In this document: one piece after another, positions 44,545 through 55,858 of the stretch
How positions within the stretch are numbered: the first letter of the stretch is position 1
Layout of the letters: each line of letters starts with the position of its first letter
The notes under the pieces: generated by a model
Told to the model about the DNA's origin: nothing
Database searches by the model: none
Seen by the model: the letters and a program-made list of their open reading frames with translations, nothing else
Program-made: the position numbers and the translations under genes
Assembly (NCBI GenBank): GCA_963969495.1
Contig: OZ018321.1
Location: 105,924,066 to 105,988,065, forward strand
Direction of reading: 5' to 3'
From: Ceratothoa steindachneri
Lineage: Eukaryota; Arthropoda; Malacostraca; Isopoda; Cymothoidae
Length of the DNA stretch: 64,000 bases

Positions 44545-45660
44545 CAGTCATGGCCAAATGTTTTGGCACTATGATATTTTCTCATATATGAAATTAATAG
44601 AATTAGTCAAACGTTGCATTTTGTTTTAGTATGTTTGTATCATAATTTGAAGGTGGAATATAAAAAAAATAGAGCCCAAACCAAGTTTTTAATAAATACA
44701 GTCAATTGATGAGCTCAGTCAATATTGACAATGATGTCTCTTGCTTTTCAGGACTACTTCAATTCGTTTTGGTATGGTGGAGACCAAATTTGCGATGAAA
44801 CCTTGACTAATATTGCCCCATTTTTGTTCAATAAACACCCACAATTGCTTACAATTGATTGGATGGCTTCTGTTTATCAACCACCAATTTGATTATCGCC
44901 CTCAAATTCTCTATTGGTTTCAAATCTGGCGAATTCCCTGGCCAAGGTCTCAAAAGGTCGACATTATTTTCAGCCAAAAACTTTGTTATTGCCTTTGCTT
45001 TGTCACAAGGTCCGCCATCATGCTGAAAAATACAGTTATCATCCCTAAAATGATCCTGAACTGTTGGGAAAAGGTGCTGATGAGGCACGTTTTGGTACCA
45101 TTTTGAGTTCATGGCCATGGTCTTGGGCAAAATACTTCACCGTGGGCATGACACAGGACTGGTGAAAACCCTTCCCGTTTATCCTCCTAACCAGGTGTCT
45201 TCCAGAAGCTCCAAACAAGCGGAAAGGAGCTTCATCAGAGACTATCACTTGGCCTCAGTCTTAAACACTCCATTAATTCTATTCCCTACAAAAGTGGTCT
45301 ACCCGTAAGGTTTTTCATGGTAAAATGAGGCTTCTCAGCAACCCTTCCCAACTTGAGACCTTTGTCCTAAACTATCACAATTATTTCTAATCGTGAACAA
45401 GCCTGGCACTGGATGGAACCTGATCCTTGAGCTGGAACCTTACCAGGAGGCAATCTTGGCATCCATTTTAAGCTCTTGGGTGTCCAGAAAACTTCTTCAC
45501 AGGAGTATAGGCAGTCTTTGTCAAGTCATTAATGATCCTAAAGATGATGCTCTTTAATGCAAAACCCTTAGCAACTATCTACTTGCGTTTCAGGCCACTT
45601 TGATCTAGAGCAACAATGGGTGCATGCCACGCTTTTCTTTGGAAAGAACACTTTCTGGAA
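44545..45660 (-). mobile_element. Tc1-type DNA transposon, remnant
   Basis: Left end CAGTCATGGCCAAATGTTTT after TA (44543-44544) is a Tc1-type terminal inverted repeat. Minus-strand transposase pieces: SDEAPFRLFGASGRHLVRR (first catalytic Asp) at about 45245-45180, CIFQHDGGP (second Asp) and WPGNSPDLKPIENL (catalytic Glu) at 44940-44890. Upstream KWPETQ-type text marks the N-terminal DNA-binding part. Stops and frameshifts abound. I could not find the right terminal repeat, so the 5' end is lost or diverged. Confidence 0.8.
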
Positions 45661-46040
45661 TTGATAAAGATTAAGACATTTATTTTCCTCACAAATATTA
45701 AAAGAATAGATTATAATTACACAACATTATTCGTTTAAGTCATATTTGTCATTTTACCCTTTTAATCGAATAGCAAAGCTCCAGGTATTGAAATTCATCT
45801 TCCACAGGAACATTACCACAGTGCGATTTGGGATTTAGCGAAGGAATGCACTTCTTTTTCTTATTATTTCTCAAAGCCTGACTTTTAATAAACCTGTAAT
45901 AATTTAAATATTAGAATAATGATAATAATTCCTATCATGTAAATTAAGAAACCGAAATATGTAAATATGTACAATAACTGACATAAAACAGTCCCTGAAG
46001 AGTATAGAACATGTAAGGGGATTCGTTTTGGTTCAGCAGG
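45661..46040. other. No gene recognised
   Basis: AT-rich DNA between the Tc1 remnant and the hAT-like MITE. Confidence 0.5.
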
Positions 46041-46447
46041 CAGGGGCGGATTTAGGTATGGGCGGGCCCCCAGGGCGCCATCTTCCCAGGGGAAAAAATG
46101 CGAGTACCCAATACCGAGCGTGATCAGATTTTGTATGTTTAATTCTAATCCTAAAATGAAGTTGTATAATTTAACAAATGAATCACTTTTATTTATATTT
46201 ACATACTTTTTTATCTTTTTCTTTATTTTTGTTATTTATGGTTGTTATTGTAGCTATATAGTTTGTTTAGTATTTCTAAATATATTTTTGTTTTTACACG
46301 TATAAGCAATGATAATTTATGCCATTGTTCCAAATAGATGAATAAAACTAATAATAAAAATTATAGTTGCTCTCGACTGTTTTTTTAGGGGAGGGGGGCG
46401 AAAAGGGTGGGCTGCCAAGGGTGCCACACCTGCCAGAATTGCCACTG
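46041..46447. mobile_element. hAT-like non-autonomous element (MITE), 407 bp
   Basis: Left end CAGGGGCGGATTTAGGTATG and, inverted, right end CAGTGGCAATTCTGGCAGGT form imperfect terminal repeats starting CAG, the hAT pattern. Flanks TCAGCAGG (46033-46040) and CTAGCAGA (46448-46455) share AGCAG in register, a decayed 8-bp target duplication. The interior is AT-rich and non-coding. Confidence 0.55.
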
Positions 46448-46639
46448 CTAGCAGATCACAAAAGACATTTGCTCTCTTTATTCTTTCACATAAAAAATAT
46501 CAAATTAACGCACATGCAATTCAATACAAACATTGAATTACGGTTATATTAGTGATCTATGAAACTAAAACAATATTAATTCTATAATATTGATTATAAA
46601 AATGACTAAATTAATAAAATGAGATGGGACTTAAAAAAT

Positions 46640-47170
46640 TGAATAGAATGACTACGGCCAAAAAGAATCACCGATTTCTACAAGAATTTACCGATGAAGA
46701 CCCCCAAAATACCGAAGAAGACATCCAAGAAAAAACAAAAGACACGATTTACACTCACTACATAATATACAAAAAACAAAGACGCTAAGCACAACACTGA
46801 AGTGATTAAAATCATTTATTACCACAACAGCAAATGCGCATATCATACCCAAGAACATTATTTTTTTTTTGAAGACAAATGGCTTGAACGCCATATTATA
46901 TAAACTAATTCCAAAACAACAAAGAACCCACAAAACAAAAAATATTTAAAAGCGATAAGCCTGATCACCAGGCACTAGCATCTTTTTGCGCCCTACCACA
47001 CTTCTTTCTCTTTTCACCAATTGTCTATTTGCCGCTATCTGTCTCCACACCCTTTATTTATCCCCTACACAAACCTACACTCTTGCATAAAATTGTAATA
47101 ATTGTCTGACTATTTGTCATTTTCATTTCTGACTATTTGTCTCTCCGATCTAGTTCTCTGGCAAAGGAGG
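46640..47170 (+). mobile_element. LINE 'S', 3' UTR only
   Basis: A plus-strand 3' end of the W/X/Z family: hairpins ATGGC-TTGAAC-GCCAT (46879-46894) and GCCTG-ATCAC-CAGGC (46959-46973), then a pyrimidine-rich tract to about 47170. No coding part is attached (extreme 5' truncation). It faces LINE X tail to tail. Confidence 0.55.
46879..46973 (+). other. LINE 3' UTR two-hairpin module, copy C
   Basis: Both stems are perfect 5-bp helices here: ATGGC/GCCAT and GCCTG/CAGGC, start-to-start distance 80 bases. Confidence 0.7.
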
Positions 47171-47367
47171 GAAAGGAAAATGGAGTTTGAAGAGAACAAG
47201 ATCGGAGCGACAAATAGTCAAAGATACAAGATAGCATAAAGTTAGAATGTAGAGAGAATGATAGGATAGATAGAAAACATTGTGTAAAAGTTGTATGCGT
47301 TGATGGGATGATAATGAGTGTAGAATGAACGATGAGAGTGATAAGGTGAGGATGATAATGATTTGTA

Positions 47368-47464
47368 CCAGGTTGCCTGGCTAACGCTTTCCATTTTTTT
47401 TGTTTTTTTGCTTTTTGACGTGATTTTAAGTGAAATAGGTATAAAAATTTAGCATTCGAGCCTG
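47368..47464 (-). other. LINE 3' UTR two-hairpin module, copy D
   Basis: Minus strand CAGGCTCGAATGCT (47464-47451) then CCAGG-CAA-CCTGG (47380-47368), followed by TACAAA. Confidence 0.65.
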
Positions 47465-47710
47465 TTTTCTTTTTGCTCTATCGAGTATCTTTATTTTTTT
47501 TTTAATTATTAGTTTTTGTTGTTTTTTTTGCTTCTTTCGCTCTTTTACAGTAGTTTTTTTTTATTAATATTATTATTAATATATATTTATTTATTAAATT
47601 TTAAGTGGTCTTCTTCTTTGTTAATATCGATAATTCTTTTGTTTTTATAATCGGTAGTCTTTGGTTTCTCATATTGATTTTCGTTTTCCGGTACTATTAT
47701 TCGTTTAATT

Positions 47711-50280
47711 TCACTTGGGGAAATTGTATTTTATATTTTCCCACAGTTTCGTTGTTCGTTTTTGTAGGGTTATATTTACGGGTTCTATTGCAGTTCTTCG
47801 ATGGAGTTCCTCTGATGGTATGTGATCCTGTCTTTTTGAGTTTGTGATGAATCTTGTGGCTTGATTTTGAATATGTTGGACCTTTTTAAATTGTGAATTA
47901 CTTAACGTATTCATCGGTACTATTGGGTAAAGGAGCTTGGGACGAACTAAGGCCATGTATAATTTTATCTTATTTTTATTGCTTAGGTTTTTGAATCTGT
48001 ACAGCGCCGATATGGTAATTTTCGTTTCATTGATTGTCTGCGTTATGTGGCCGTTGTACCCTGTTGTTGTTAGTTTTAGACCGAGGACGCGTTCTTCCGT
48101 ATTTATTGTATTTATCTTTGTTTGTTTTATCGTAGTTATTCAGGTTTTTTTATTTCCCTCGCTGTTCTTTGAGCTACGTCTCAGGGTTCTTTCTGTCGCT
48201 GGTGATTATTTGTGTGATGTCATCCGCTAGTTGGATGTACATCGCACATTCGTGGGTTGGTTGTGGAAGGTCTCTGGTGTAAAAAGTGTATAGCGTTAGA
48301 GAGAGGCATCCTCCCTGGGGGACATCCATTTGCAGGTCGATATGGTCGCCTGTTTGGCCGTTTATTTCTAGTACGGTTTTTCTTTCATCCAGGTAATTGC
48401 ATAATGTTTTGCAAACATTTATTTGCAGGTTAAGGCTACAGATCTTGGCTTTTAGGACGGGCAATCACACCTTGTCGAGGGATTTAGCAACGTCGCGGAG
48501 TACTATGTCTACTCTGTTGCCTCACGCTGTTTCTGCTGCAATTTTCTCTGTTATAATCGCCAGCGCGTATCCGTTCCTCGCTTGCTCCTTAACCCGTGTT
48601 ATTGTGGGTTGTACAGGTTATTTTCCGTAAGGTGTTTAATTAACCTGTCATTTAGGAGTTTTCTAGAACTTTACCCAGAAATTCCAAGAGCGAGATCGGG
48701 TGGTAGCTTCCGACTTGGTGTTTTGGTTTGCCCGGCTTCGGTAGGAAGATCATCTTTGCCATTTTAAAGGTTCGGGGAGAGTATCCAATATTAAAGCAGG
48801 CATTGAAAATCTTCACTATCGTTTCATGCACACTTTCGGGAGCATTTATTAGGTGTGCCTTTTTTTATGCCGCTTTGACCTGGTGCTTTTTGTTTAAATG
48901 ATTTTATGACTGTTTGGTATTCAGCCATTGAGAATGGTATTCCCTCCCTCAAAGGGTGGTGTCTCTCTTCGTCGACATATCTGTATGGTGCAGTGCGCTC
49001 TTGTTGCACCTCTAGGGTTTGTAGGATTTCCTCTTCATGCTCCATGTCATACTCTTGGTTCTCCTCTGGTGATATTGAAAATATTTGTTTCTAGTGATTT
49101 TGGAAGTGCTCTTGGAGTTCTTCGTTTATTTTGCACTTCCCGGTCCTGTATTTTCAGTTTTATATTTTCTTTTGGTTGTGATTCTCGTAGTTTTCTGTAA
49201 TCTCCCCAGAATTTCCTCGGATGTGCTTCAACATCCATTTTACTTATTTTGTTATTCCAAACTTGATTTCACTTTTCTTTAACATAAGTATCTATCTGCC
49301 TTCTGAATATGATTAACCTTCTATACCTCTCCATATTAGTACCCATTTCTGTAATTTCTTTTGTTAAGTTCTGAAATTCTTCCATCTTTTCCTGTATTCG
49401 TGATTTCATCTGGGAGCAGGTAGGGTTCTGTATTGTATTATTGGTGTATAAATTTTGTCCGCCTCAACGATATTTTCGGTTATTAGTTTTAATTGGTTTT
49501 CTATTTCTTCTGTTCCTTGGTTGTTTAGGGATCCATTTTATAATGTATTTAAGTATTCTTTGTAACCATTCCATTTTGTTCTGCTGATAGCTTTTCTTTG
49601 TAGAATTTTAATTTGGATGGGAAAAGTTGAAATAGTCGTTACCATACTTAAATGGTCGGATGCGGTTGCGAAGCCTGGTTCTGTGTGGTGATTTAGGTTG
49701 AAATTTTGGTTCATAAGTACGATGTCTAGAGTTGTCGAGGCTTTGGCTGTTAGGTAAATTGGGAAGTCTGGTCCTTCTCTGCTTAACAGGTTCCTATGTA
49801 TCAATATTTTAAGGGTTTTTTTCTCCTCTGTTTGTTTGGCTTGGGTCACCCGCTTCTTTGCATCTTGCATAGAGGTCTCCTCTTAATATGGTTGATGCCT
49901 GTCAACGAAAGAGTTTGAGGAAATTTGGAGTTGGCAAATACGAGCGTCCTAGGGGTTGATATGACCCAGCTATGACCAGATCTCCTGTGGTCATTTTTAT
50001 TTTTATAGCCAGATACGATTCTTCTAAGTCCTTTACTTCTGTAAAATGGATTCCGGGTTTGACGCCAATCGCTACACCATCATATCTAGTTTGTGTGTAG
50101 TTGGTGGTAATAAATTTATATATAGTTTGGAATTTTTATAGTCTCAATCTCTGTGTTTATTCCATGTTCGGTTAGAATAATTATATGTGCCCCTTCTTTT
50201 CTTATTATGTTTGAAGATGATAAGCTTTTTACTTGCCAGCCGTTTACATTTAGTGTAAATATTTTAATTTTTCGTTAGTA
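47711..50280 (-). pseudogene. LINE X ORF2 (endonuclease and reverse transcriptase)
   Basis: Endonuclease start KIKIFTLNVNGWQVKSL and IIILTEHGIN (50270-50150); later blocks at 49870-49538 (LLSREGPDFPIYLTAKASTT, TEPGFATASDHLSMVTTIST). Linker 49238-48824 (KFWGDYRKLRESQPKENIKL). RT at 48464-48174: NLQINVCKTLCNYLDERKTV, QMDVPQGGCLSLTLY and QLADDITQIIT (ADD core). C-terminus 47956-47711: LVRPKLLYPIVPM, ATRFITNSKRQDHIPS. Domain content and order are those of Jockey-group ORF2 without RNase H. The residues NVNGW and EHG mark the endonuclease metal site. Many frame breaks, so inactive. Confidence 0.78.
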
Positions 50281-50399
50281 CGTATCCATGTTTATTTATT
50301 TGTTGTGGTCTCTTCCTGTCTTCTTTTTTTTCGGGCGGCCTGGGGAACGAGTGCGTCCATTTCGTTTATTCTTGAATTCGCCGTTTGAAATGTTTTGAC

Positions 50400-51565
50400 A
50401 CGATTCAGGGGTGATATGTATCATGCCTTGTTTTAAAGCATTGTGAACCTCTCTCTCATCGGCGTCTGCCTCATATTTCCACCTGTATTTTCCCTTAACT
50501 GGTCTTTTTATTTAAGTTGTTTATGTAACGGGTTGGCGTGAGAACCATAAATTTTTATGTTGAAATCTTGGGTATTCAATTTTGGTTTTAGCTTTTGTTT
50601 TGATATTTCTTGGGTCGTCTTCGAGGCTTCTTCGTCGGTGTATTCCTCTTCAGAATCGGTATCCATTCCAGCTTCGTCTTCTTCCGGGTTCGTATTTTTC
50701 GGAGTCTCTTCTTGGGTCATGTTTATTGTGTACAGTTCGCTCAAAAGAGCGTTCTCCGGGAACTACATTTTTTTAAGTCCGTTATTTTCCAGCATGGTGT
50801 TCAATTCGTTTGCGTATGAGCCTGGTTGCGCCATGTTTACGAAGTGGGCGTGAATTATGCAGAGAATTAAATCTGGCCTCATGTTTTCCTCTATGTTCAC
50901 CGTATGGTCTGTGTTGGTGGTGTCGCGGTATTTCCACCTGCAGTTGCTGTAGCGTAGGAGTTAGTTTTCCTTCTTTCTTTTTCTGTGCTTATTTCCAGTT
51001 TTTTCTTTCGTATGAGCTGTTTCTGTATTGGGCAAGACATAGACAGTGTTCTTTGGGCATTTCCACAGTTTAAGCATTTCTTTACCGTGCTCCTAAATTG
51101 GTTACACCTGTGGTCTTGCCTTGCTCATTCGAAGCATGCATTCCCTTTGTAATCGCAGTCTTTAGTTGAATATTTGTCGAGGGCGTAGCATTTGAAGCAT
51201 ACTTGCACGGAGAGAAATATCTCCCTCTCGATTTGATTGGGTGAGGTTTAGTGTAGAAGGAAAGCAATCCATGTTCGGAGGCTTCTTTGGACATTTCTGT
51301 AGATCTAAATACCACTTTGAAGACGTGATTATGCTCTTCTCCATTTTGGTTTTTAAATTTGATTATTTCTTCGATCTTTTCCCAATCCTGTTCTTTTTCG
51401 AGTTCTTACTTGATTTGTTTTGGAGTGGCTCACCGAGCCAGGGGTCGGATCTTTTCGTCTGTACGTCCGGAGGGGACGAGGTGTGAGTCCGATCTTTTTC
51501 AATTTTTTTGTTACGTTTTCGCTCAGGGGGAGATCTAGGTCCTTTTCTGTGGCGCATAGCGCCAT
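50400..51565 (-). pseudogene. LINE X ORF1 (nucleic-acid-binding protein)
   Basis: MALCATEKDLDLPLSENVTK at 51565 begins, with KKIGLTPRP matching EKIGLIPQTP in LINE Z. CCHC-type zinc-knuckle text (CLNCG region) lies at about 51100-51050, then a low-complexity acidic stretch (NTNPEEDEAGMDTDSEEEYT, 50690-50630) and FNIKIYGSHANPLHK at 50550, matching the LNLRLFGTLTNPLPK block. The acidic tract before the C-terminal domain is longer than in W. Frame breaks at several places. Confidence 0.65.
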
Positions 51566-51859
51566 TTAACCGTTGTGCTGGTCTTTAAGTCTAAGAAGTA
51601 TGACCCCAATATCAGCGTAGATAATCCTTATTGCTAATTTGAGAGTCGGTTTCTACCGGCCAGAAAGAATGCGAAGGGAGGCCCTCTTCGCTCCTTCACG
51701 GTCGTCTATTTTGGCTCGTTAAAGCCTCCTTCTTTGTGTTTTTTTTTCTTTGTACCTATTGATTTGCCTGGGATAAATGTATATTAAAATTTTGAAATGA
51801 AAAATGAAAATGATCCCCTCGCGCCCACAATCCTTAGCGTAGTCGGTATATCTGCCTGG

Positions 51860-52330
51860 ATGAAGATGATGGATGAATTAGATGATGGACCCGGGGAGGC
51901 CCTACAGAAGGATGACTCATGGAGGACTTGATGATGGGTGGTAATTGAATCAACTACCACCACCCAGGGTGCCGTCTCTTCTGGGGTTTGGGTATCGAGG
52001 CTGCTTCCAGCTCACATATAGACGGTTTTATGTCCCTCTATGATCACTGCTGGTCTATCAGGGATAGAGAAAACTCTTCCCCAACGGTTGCAGCATCGCT
52101 TCTTGTCCTGGGTGCCTATGACGTAAGGCTCCACTGTGGGCTAGTCCACAAACCTGCTTTCTCAACCGCCTCCAATTATGCCTTGCCAAGCGACGGGCAT
52201 AGTTCAAACTAGGTTATGAATGGCAGTACACACGACTACGCCTTAGAAGGCGAGAGTGGAGGGGGGTGATGAGTTTAGGTAGCCATAGAATTAATTATGA
52301 CCACCTGAAATAAATCTCTTTTTAAGTCCC
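51860..52330. repeat. GC-rich repeat, copy 1 (pairs with 57600-58060)
   Basis: CAGGGTGCCGTCTCTTCTGG, GGTTTGGGTATC, GTCCCTCTATGATCACTGC and CAATTATGCCTTGCCAAGCG match in order the segment at 57600-58060, and both end near GAAATAAA. A box-A-like TTAGCGTAGTCGG lies at 51837. Located directly upstream of LINE X ORF1. Confidence 0.6.
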
Positions 52331-52600
52331 CCGTAGGGAAAAAAGTGACTATGGAGAGGAAGATACCCTTGTAATTCTCTGATCTTCTTTCTTCTCCAAA
52401 AGGTCAGGCATTGAAAAGCGAAAGTAGCACAAGCTGTCTTTCGAGTGCGAATGCTCAATATCCGTACGTCCACGCGCTTCACATTCCCAGAGGAGTCTTT
52501 GGAATTTCCCCAAACTTTTCCTCCTTTATCGAATACAGACGTAGTTGCCAGGAGTGTCTATGCCAGGAGTTCTACGTAGTAGTCTCAAATAATCAAACAA
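52331..52600. other. No gene recognised
   Basis: Between the GC-rich repeat and the 3' end of LINE Y. Confidence 0.4.
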
Positions 52601-52854
52601 TGAATGAATGATGTATATGGAAAGAACAGAGAGGGGGCACTGTGTGACACAGGCGATCAGGTAGTCGTAGAGGAAAAGGGTACGGAAATAACTTAGAGGG
52701 GATAGGAAGAGTTGATAGGTCGGTGGCTAGACACTGATGCGTGGTGCAGTTGGGTGTGTCTCGGGGTTTTCGTGACTGAACGACGGTTAGGAGGTGGTCA
52801 GGAAGGAGATCGTGTCTGCATAATCGAAAACGCGTTATTCATGATGCTCTTAAC

Positions 52855-55515
52855 TTAGGCGTAGAACGGTATGGGTTGCGGGTGGTCATGGGCTGCGGGG
52901 TATCGCAGTGCCATCGCAACATACGGTCTTGCGTGTAGTGAGGTGTATATGGGATCTCTGGCGAATTTCCAGAGTTGTTTTGTAAGTCTAGTGTGAGCGT
53001 ATGTGTTGAGGAGTTCTAATTTGTTGTTGTCGTGTAGTGTGGACATTCTCGCGTACAAGGGAGAGAGGAAAGCGCGCTTCAGAGCAGAGTTCTGAATGCA
53101 TTGACCCTTCTTCTGCCACGTGACACTCGCAACTACGAGTGACAGTTCGGCGTACTTGAGAAGAGGTCGCACGAGTGTTTTATATAGATGTAACTGAAGT
53201 TTCTTCCCGTAGGGTAGAAACTGCGCAGCATTTTGTTTGTGCGTGCGGCTCTTGCTTGTATTATATGCTGATGTATATTGAACCTAAGGGACTTGTCAAA
53301 AGTTACCCCAAGGATTTTCGTCTCTTGTGTGGAGTCGGGCGTTGTTGGGTTTAGGTGGTTCATGTCTGGTGTGTGTGAGAAAATTTGTAGGTTATGCATG
53401 TAGTGATCTCTTGCGCTGAACAGTGTCATCTGTGTCTTCTGAGGATTCCTGGCAATTAGCCATTTATTCTCATATTTTGTCTTTTTGTCTAGTATTATTT
53501 GTTCGTGGTGCACGATCTCGTCTGGTCCTGGGCCGCTGACGAGAATGCGTGACAGCAGTTTTCGGGTTAGCGTGGGGTGTCGTTAGTGTACATGATGTAA
53601 AGTGTGGGTGCCAGTACGCTTCCTTGGGGAATGCTTGAGCGTGGTGTAAAAGGTTGTGAGAGGGTATTGTTATATTTTATGTAGAATCTCCGTTCAGTAA
53701 GGTAGTGCGGGAAGAGCCTTCTGGTGCAGAGAGGTACTTCCGTATTGTTGGCGAGTTTCCAACGGAGTCCCTCGTGCCGCACCTTATCAAAGGCCTTCTC
53801 CACGTCCTTACTAACGTAGAGTGTCTTTCGTCATACATGGCGGGTTTTTTGTATTCTGTCGTGAACGATGGTCACAGCCGCCTGAGTGGAGTGGCCCATC
53901 CTGAACCCATATGGATGGGGGAAGAACCAGTCCCTCTCATTCAGGTAGTCCCGTAGGCGGCAGTTGATCATACGTTCGAGTATTTTTTCTAGGTGCTCTA
54001 ATAGAGCAATAGGCCTGTAATTGTTTGGGGACTTTGTTCATTTTGTGTAGTAGTATGTTGTAAGAGACTTTGAATATTTTGGGGAAGTGGCCAGAGGCTA
54101 GTGAGGCGTTGAATTTGTGTGTAAGTGTTGGGTATATATTTGCGGAGAGGTTGTGTATTAATGCGGCTGGTACTTCAGAGGGGTCGGGTTCGCGTTTTAG
54201 TGTTGTTGTAATGTAGTGTTCTGTGATGGGAATGGGCAGTGTGGATGTGTAATCAAGCAGCTTCAGTCGTATTAGGGGGCCTGGCCTTAGCTCGTGAGCG
54301 TGGGTCCGACAGCATTCATGGACTTCCTTGAAGTGCTCTTGCGTGTGTGGTTTGGGTGGGAAGTGTGTGTGTGTTTACTGTATCCCAGTAGGACCTAAAT
54401 GCGTCGAGGATGACGTTGGTGTCTGTGACTGTTTGGTTATTTACTTGGAGGGTAATGGATTTGGGTAGATCGGTGCCTAGCATCCTTTTTACGCGACGCC
54501 AGAAGAAAGAGGGGTCAGCGCAACGAGTGTCGTCCGCGATGCAGGCTACCTCTCGCCACTGTCGGTTCCTATCTAGTGCACGTACTGTAGGATTCGGACA
54601 CGTAGTTGAGTGATGTTGTGTTGTCGTGGGCCCTTAGTATAGTCATTGTTGTACTGTGTGATGAGTCTCTGAGTGTGTATGGAATATGTGAAGTGTTTTA
54701 TGCATGTGTAGGATTTGTGTAGTGTGTGTAAGTCGCGTGCTGCGGTTATAGTGTTCAGGATTGAGCACCAGTGGTCGTTTAACAGATCTGGATCGGTGTG
54801 GTCCAGGTCGAGGTTTTGTGGAATGTTTTCTGTTATGTTTCTTGAACTCTGGCCAGTTCGTGTTTTTGAAGTCAATGAGAGGTGGTGTGGGTATGAGTAT
54901 GGGAGATATGAATATAATAAGGCATATCGGTATGTGGTCAAAGAGTACGTGAGGACGCGGTGAGATGTGAGCGTAGAAGCGTAGTCGTTGCGGAAGACCA
55001 CGTCCGGAGACGTGGTTTGTGTGTACCGAAGAATGTGGGAAAGGCCGGGCTGATGTGTTCGCACCTGCCAGGTACCTTCCTGCACCATTCGTGGTGTTAG
55101 AATGGAGTGTTGGGTGGAAAGCGCTGAGGTCCCACGCAAAGAAGATAGGTAGGTTGCGGTTTGATAAAGCCCAGAGTGGGACTTCTATGTTTAATTGTAG
55201 GCGTGGTGGTCTGTAATGCGTGGCCATTAGGATGGGGCCGAAGCTTGTCTGTACCTTGCAGGCTAGAAAAGAGTCATCGCGTGTTTGAATGAGGGAGTGG
55301 TGCATAGTGCGCTTTATTAGGATCGCTGATCTTAGGTGCAGCGCTTGTCGAGTTAGATATGTGTGATAGCCTGCCATGTGGTGTCTTTTGTTGGAAGTGG
55401 TGTAGACTGATCGAGTACATGAGTATTATCTCAGGTCTTTGTGTGTTTAGGACGCAGTTGGCAACAGTATGGCGAATACCGTGCCAACTGCGTACGTTTA
55501 ATTGAATTATGTTGA
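52855..55515 (-). pseudogene. LINE Y ORF2 (endonuclease and reverse transcriptase)
   Basis: Endonuclease: IQLNVRSWHGIRHTVANCVL, RPEIILM, then 55377 onward SAILIKRTMHHSL, MATHYRPPRLQLNIEVPLWA, PIFFAWDLSAFHPTLH and NNAGR-like text. Reverse transcriptase: MEKAFDKVRHEGLRWKLANN (block A), SIPQGSVLAPTLYIMYTNDT (53803-53567) and the thumb with TKILGVTFDKSLRFNIHQHI (53513-53133). The catalytic ADD falls in a frame break near 53560. In GDxNA the Gly is Trp (WDLSA). C-terminal text 53172-52855 (LELLNTYAHTRLTKQLWKFA) ends the frame. Confidence 0.75.
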
Positions 55516-55858
55516 GGCGACCTAATGACGTGGGCAGAGTGCGCGTGAGACTGCTTTAGCCGGGACCGTTCCCCTCTCCTTGGTTATTGCCCAGGAGGCG
55601 TGGGGAGCGAGTACCTTCACGCGTGTCGGCTGTGGTTTTATTGGAGTGGAGAGGTTGTCAGTGGTGTTATTGGGTGGGCAGGCCGTGGTAGAGAGGAAAG
55701 TGTATTCTGTGGAAGGAGGGTTAGAGATAGTGGGAGAGTGGGTGGTGGTCGTGGAAGGAGGGTTGGAGAGAGTAGAGTCTAGGAGGGGGAGTTAGGAGAA
55801 TAGGAGAAGGGAGTAGAGCTATTAGATTAGCGGTTAGAAATAGTAGGAGAGGTGCAGA

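Larger units (their letters stand above)
47180..51600 (-). mobile_element. Jockey-like LINE 'X', uninterrupted full length
   Basis: Minus strand order: ORF1 (51565-50400), ORF2 endonuclease (from 50270), RT (to 47711), 3' UTR with hairpin module (47464-47368) and end near 47180. About 4.4 kb and free of large insertions, it is the best template for the family. A GC-rich repeat at 51860-52330 lies upstream of ORF1 and may belong to it. Confidence 0.75.
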
